This document shows, piece by piece, positions 61,476 through 64,000 of a stretch of DNA of 64,000 nucleotides. Below the pieces are notes generated by a model, which ran no database searches, was not told the origin of the DNA, and saw nothing but the letters and a program-made list of their open reading frames with translations. A program made the position numbers and the translations under genes. The stretch covers positions 434,001-498,000 of the forward strand of contig NZ_JBEXAC010000003.1 of assembly GCF_040567655.1 (NCBI RefSeq). Direction: 5' to 3'. How positions within the stretch are numbered: position 1 is the stretch's first letter; each line of letters opens with the position of its first letter. This DNA is from Chitinophaga sp. H8 (GTDB lineage: Bacteria > Bacteroidota > Bacteroidia > Chitinophagales > Chitinophagaceae).

Positions 61476-62870
61476 ATGAAGTATGTTACAAAGCTCCTTG
61501 CCGGTGCTATAATAGCCTCGTTGGGTTTTTCTGCCGTACAGGCACAGCATGAGCATCATATGTCAAAGGATACTGCCGGTACGGTAGAAAAGGCGGATAA
61601 GATGAAACAGGATACGATGCCTATGCCCCCCGGGCATCACCATATGGAGGGCATGGATATGGACATGGATGTGAACATGACCCATGCTTATTCCCGCAAC
61701 TTACCAATGAGTCGTAATGGATCAGGTACCAGCTGGATGCCGGACGAAAGTCCTATGTACATGTATATGGCCAATGCCGGAAAAACCAGCTTTATGATGC
61801 ATGGCAATGTTTTTCTGCGCTACAACTCCCAGGATGTTACCAATAAAGGCACACGGGGAGGAAGTAAATGGGATGCCCCTAACTGGTTCATGGGGATGAT
61901 GAATACCCCGGTAGGTAAGCGTGGTTTGTTCAATGCTACCTTAATGTTAAGTTTTGATCAGCTGGTAATGGGCAATGGGGGGTATCCGCTTTTATTTCAA
62001 TCCGGAGAAACCTGGAATAATAAACCACTGGTAGACCGCCAACATCCGCACGACTTGTTTGCTGCATTGAGCGTTGGCTATACATATATGATCAATAAGG
62101 ACATAGATGTATTTGCTTACCTGGGATATCCCGGCGAGCCTGCTATCAGTGCGCCTGCATTTATGCACCGGGTATCTGCTATGAATAACCCGGATGCACC
62201 TTTAGGACACCACTGGCAGGATGCTACACATATCACTTTTGGTGTGGGAACATTGGGATTCCGGTACAAACAGCTGAAAGCGGAGTTTTCCAGCTTTACA
62301 GGAAGAGAGCCGGATGAGAACCGTTATGATTTTGACAAGCCGCTGTTTGATAGTTATGCCTACCGTTTAAGTTATAATCCTTCCAAACAATGGGCATTGC
62401 AGGTGTCGCAGGGATTTGTGCATAGCCCGGAAGCCCTGGAGCCGGATGAAAATATTGTAAGAACCACGGCTTCTGCCATGCATACCAAATTGTTACGTGC
62501 CCCGAACAGCTTTATTGCTTCTACCGCCGTATGGGGATTAAACAGTAAAGGACACGGACATAAAGAACATGCTTTTTTACTGGAAAGTAATCTGCAGCTG
62601 AATAAAAATACCATTTATGGCCGTTATGAATTTGTGGAAAAGTCAACGCATGAATTGCAGCTGGAAAACACTTTTGGCGAAACGAAATTTAATGTACATA
62701 CGTTTACGTTAGGATATAACCGTGCGGTACTTACCCGTTTCAAAACCACTTTATCTGCCGGTGTGCAGGGAAGCCTTTATGCAGCCGATAAAGCATTGAA
62801 CCCGATTTATGGCAAAAACCCGCTGAGTGCAGAGGTATACCTGCGGATCAGCCCCGCCTGGCACCGTTAA
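61476..62870 (+). CDS. His/Met-rich outer membrane protein, probable copper handling
   Basis: A 464-residue exported protein: signal peptide (ASLGFSAVQAQ), then a region (about 24-75) very rich in His and Met (HEHHMS, MPMPPGHHHMEGMDMDMD), the type of sequence that binds Cu(I)/Cu(II) in copper-resistance proteins. The remainder is a beta-barrel-like domain with further Met/His pairs (MGMMNTPVG, VDRQHPHDLF, MHRVSAM). A mature N-terminus this rich in metal ligands recalls CopB, although the barrel sequence does not match it clearly. Located behind its own promoter and the 23-codon peptide. Likely an outer membrane copper exporter or binding protein; inference from composition and neighbours. Confidence 0.75.
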   Translation: MKYVTKLLAGAIIASLGFSAVQAQHEHHMSKDTAGTVEKADKMKQDTMPMPPGHHHMEGMDMDMDVNMTHAYSRNLPMSRNGSGTSWMPDESPMYMYMANAGKTSFMMHGNVFLRYNSQDVTNKGTRGGSKWDAPNWFMGMMNTPVGKRGLFNATLMLSFDQLVMGNGGYPLLFQSGETWNNKPLVDRQHPHDLFAALSVGYTYMINKDIDVFAYLGYPGEPAISAPAFMHRVSAMNNPDAPLGHHWQDATHITFGVGTLGFRYKQLKAEFSSFTGREPDENRYDFDKPLFDSYAYRLSYNPSKQWALQVSQGFVHSPEALEPDENIVRTTASAMHTKLLRAPNSFIASTAVWGLNSKGHGHKEHAFLLESNLQLNKNTIYGRYEFVEKSTHELQLENTFGETKFNVHTFTLGYNRAVLTRFKTTLSAGVQGSLYAADKALNPIYGKNPLSAEVYLRISPAWHR

Positions 62871-62887
62871 AAAATTTCAGCACAGTA

Positions 62888-62937
62888 TTTGCAATTACTT
62901 ACCTTTAAAGAAGTGATTAATTGCAAATGAAGCATCA
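62888..62937. promoter_or_regulatory. Inverted repeat reaching the L,D-transpeptidase start codon
   Basis: TTTGCAATTA (62888-62897) pairs perfectly with TAATTGCAAA (62928-62937); the last A is the first base of the start codon. It may be an operator or an RNA hairpin that limits translation. The 30-base centre is AT-rich. Confidence 0.4.
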
Positions 62938-64000
62938 AATTATTGTAAGTAACTTGTTAAGCGGGCTGGTAGTGTTGTGTTTGTTTGCCTGTGGTCATAA
63001 AAAGAGTGCCCCAAAGCAAAAAGTGATTGTCGAGAATATCCGGGACCTGGATGAAGTAGTCAAAGAAAATATTGGAGAACGGTTGTCATTTATTGCGGAC
63101 AACGGCGGCCTGATGGAGGATAGTGTTCCTGTACTCAGGCTGTCTGCTTTACAGCATTTTTATCAGCAGGGCGGTCAGATGGCCCAGTGGAGTGCGAAGG
63201 GAGTGCCTGCCGAAGGTGTTAATGCTATGCTCACCGAGATCCGGGAAGCTATCCAGGTAGGGTTGTTGCCGGATAAGTACCATGCTAAAATGCTGACGGA
63301 AGCCCTGCAGCAGGTGCAATCCGACCCCGGTGCACAAAAGGATGCCGCATTATGGGCCCGGGTGGATGTAATGATGTCTGATGCCTTCATGAAAATGGCC
63401 ACTCATCTTCATTACGGAATCGCTGCCCGGGATAGTATTACCCTGCGTAAAGATTCATTGTATTCGGATACGGTGCTGGTGACTATGTTGCAGCATGCGC
63501 TGAAAGAAAAGGATATCTCCGGTGCACTACATGCCCTGGAGCCTGTACATGCCGGATACCTGGCCCTGAAAGAAGGTGTGGCTGCCTTTAAGGAAAAATA
63601 TGATGGCCATACCTGGGATACCCTGCCACTGAATTATACAGATACTACTGCTTTTAAAGTATTGCTGACCAACCGTCTGGTACAGGGGGGATATGTAGAT
63701 ACTGCAGGTCTTGAAAAAGATGCCGATGGGTTACTAACGGATACGACCCTACTTAAAAAAGGCGTTAAAAAATTTCAGCAGGAGTTTAATATTTATGCGG
63801 ATGGTATTGCCGGTAAGCGGACGGTAGCCGCACTCAACAGACCGGCAGCAGACTGGCTTATACAGGCAGCAGTGAACATGGAGCGCTGGCGTAAACTGCC
63901 GGATAGTATGCCGCGCCAGTATATTATGGTCAATATACCCGGTTATACCATGCAGGTAATAGACAGTGGGGAAGTAAAGATCGCATCCAGGGTAATTGTG
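62937..64000 (+). CDS. L,D-transpeptidase lipoprotein, YcbB/LdtD type, 3' end cut by the window
   Basis: The frame is open from ATG 62937 to the window edge (354 codons). A lipoprotein signal (VVLCLFACGHKKS, Cys22) precedes a helical scaffold domain, a peptidoglycan-binding type 1 domain (VKKFQQEFNIYADGIAGKRTVAALN, about residues 280-305) and the family motif NMERWRKLPD, after which the YkuD catalytic domain begins (YIMVNIPGYTMQVIDSGEV). The catalytic Cys/His motif lies beyond the edge. Family members form 3-3 cross-links in peptidoglycan. The order of scaffold, PG-binding and catalytic parts matches YcbB. Confidence 0.9.

Overview
The window is chromosomal DNA of a Bacteroidota bacterium, most likely of the Chitinophaga type (order Chitinophagales). 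The evidence is two SusC/SusD pairs, a hybrid two-component regulator, a FecR/ECF-sigma system, a type IX secretion sorting domain, an SprE/PorW-like protein, a 'putative porin' next to punA, and repeated promoters of the Bacteroidota form TTG-N19-TAnnTTTG with no Shine-Dalgarno pattern. No tRNA, rRNA, CRISPR array or intact insertion sequence was seen.

Layout. 1-1.7 kb: 3' part of rpsA. 2.2-6.4 kb: a two-gene sugar unit (GH78 alpha-L-rhamnosidase and an L-arabinose-isomerase-like protein). 6.5-7.2 kb: a HAD phosphatase (minus). 7.5-11.4 kb: an assimilatory sulfite reductase operon with the two siroheme-making enzymes. It is preceded by a 19-residue leader peptide containing four consecutive cysteines and by mutually exclusive RNA hairpins, which is the layout of a cysteine attenuator. 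11.4-17.3 kb: housekeeping genes (HD hydrolase, acyl-CoA thioesterase, pyrG, yidC, a small coiled-coil protein). 17.6-33.3 kb: a polysaccharide utilisation locus in the order susC, susD, DUF3823, hybrid regulator, GH2 beta-mannosidase-like enzyme, and a 1.2-kaa T9SS-secreted protein with three tandem repeats. 33.5-40.3 kb: M28 peptidase, then PBP1A and the SprE-like TPR protein on the minus strand. 40.5-42.7 kb: a membrane-anchored stub resembling M23 peptidase N-termini, a bactofilin, AtpZ, a membrane protein and an SprT-like protein. 42.7-51.2 kb (minus): fecR, susC with STN domain, susD, thioredoxin-like protein and, last, the ECF sigma gene. 51.3-58.5 kb: AlkZ-like protein, DUF4407 protein, DJ-1/PfpI protein, sucC, punA and a porin. 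58.7-62.9 kb: a probable copper/heavy-metal cluster (HYC_CC_PP protein, HMA protein, outer membrane protein, HMA-AraC fusion regulator, a 23-residue peptide ending in a Cys pair plus Lys, and a His/Met-rich outer membrane protein). From 62.9 kb to the edge: the 5' part of an L,D-transpeptidase lipoprotein.

How the genes work together. In the sulfur operon the reductase needs siroheme, and the two downstream enzymes supply it from uroporphyrinogen III; the leader would match expression to cysteine supply. In the first PUL, SusCD import glycan pieces, the hybrid regulator senses one of them, and the GH2 enzyme and the secreted protein probably degrade the glycan. In the second SusCD operon the STN domain of SusC should signal through FecR to the ECF sigma factor. 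Several short repeat families lie between genes: TTAGCTG-type heptads at three places and an 11-bp tandem array with inverted ends.
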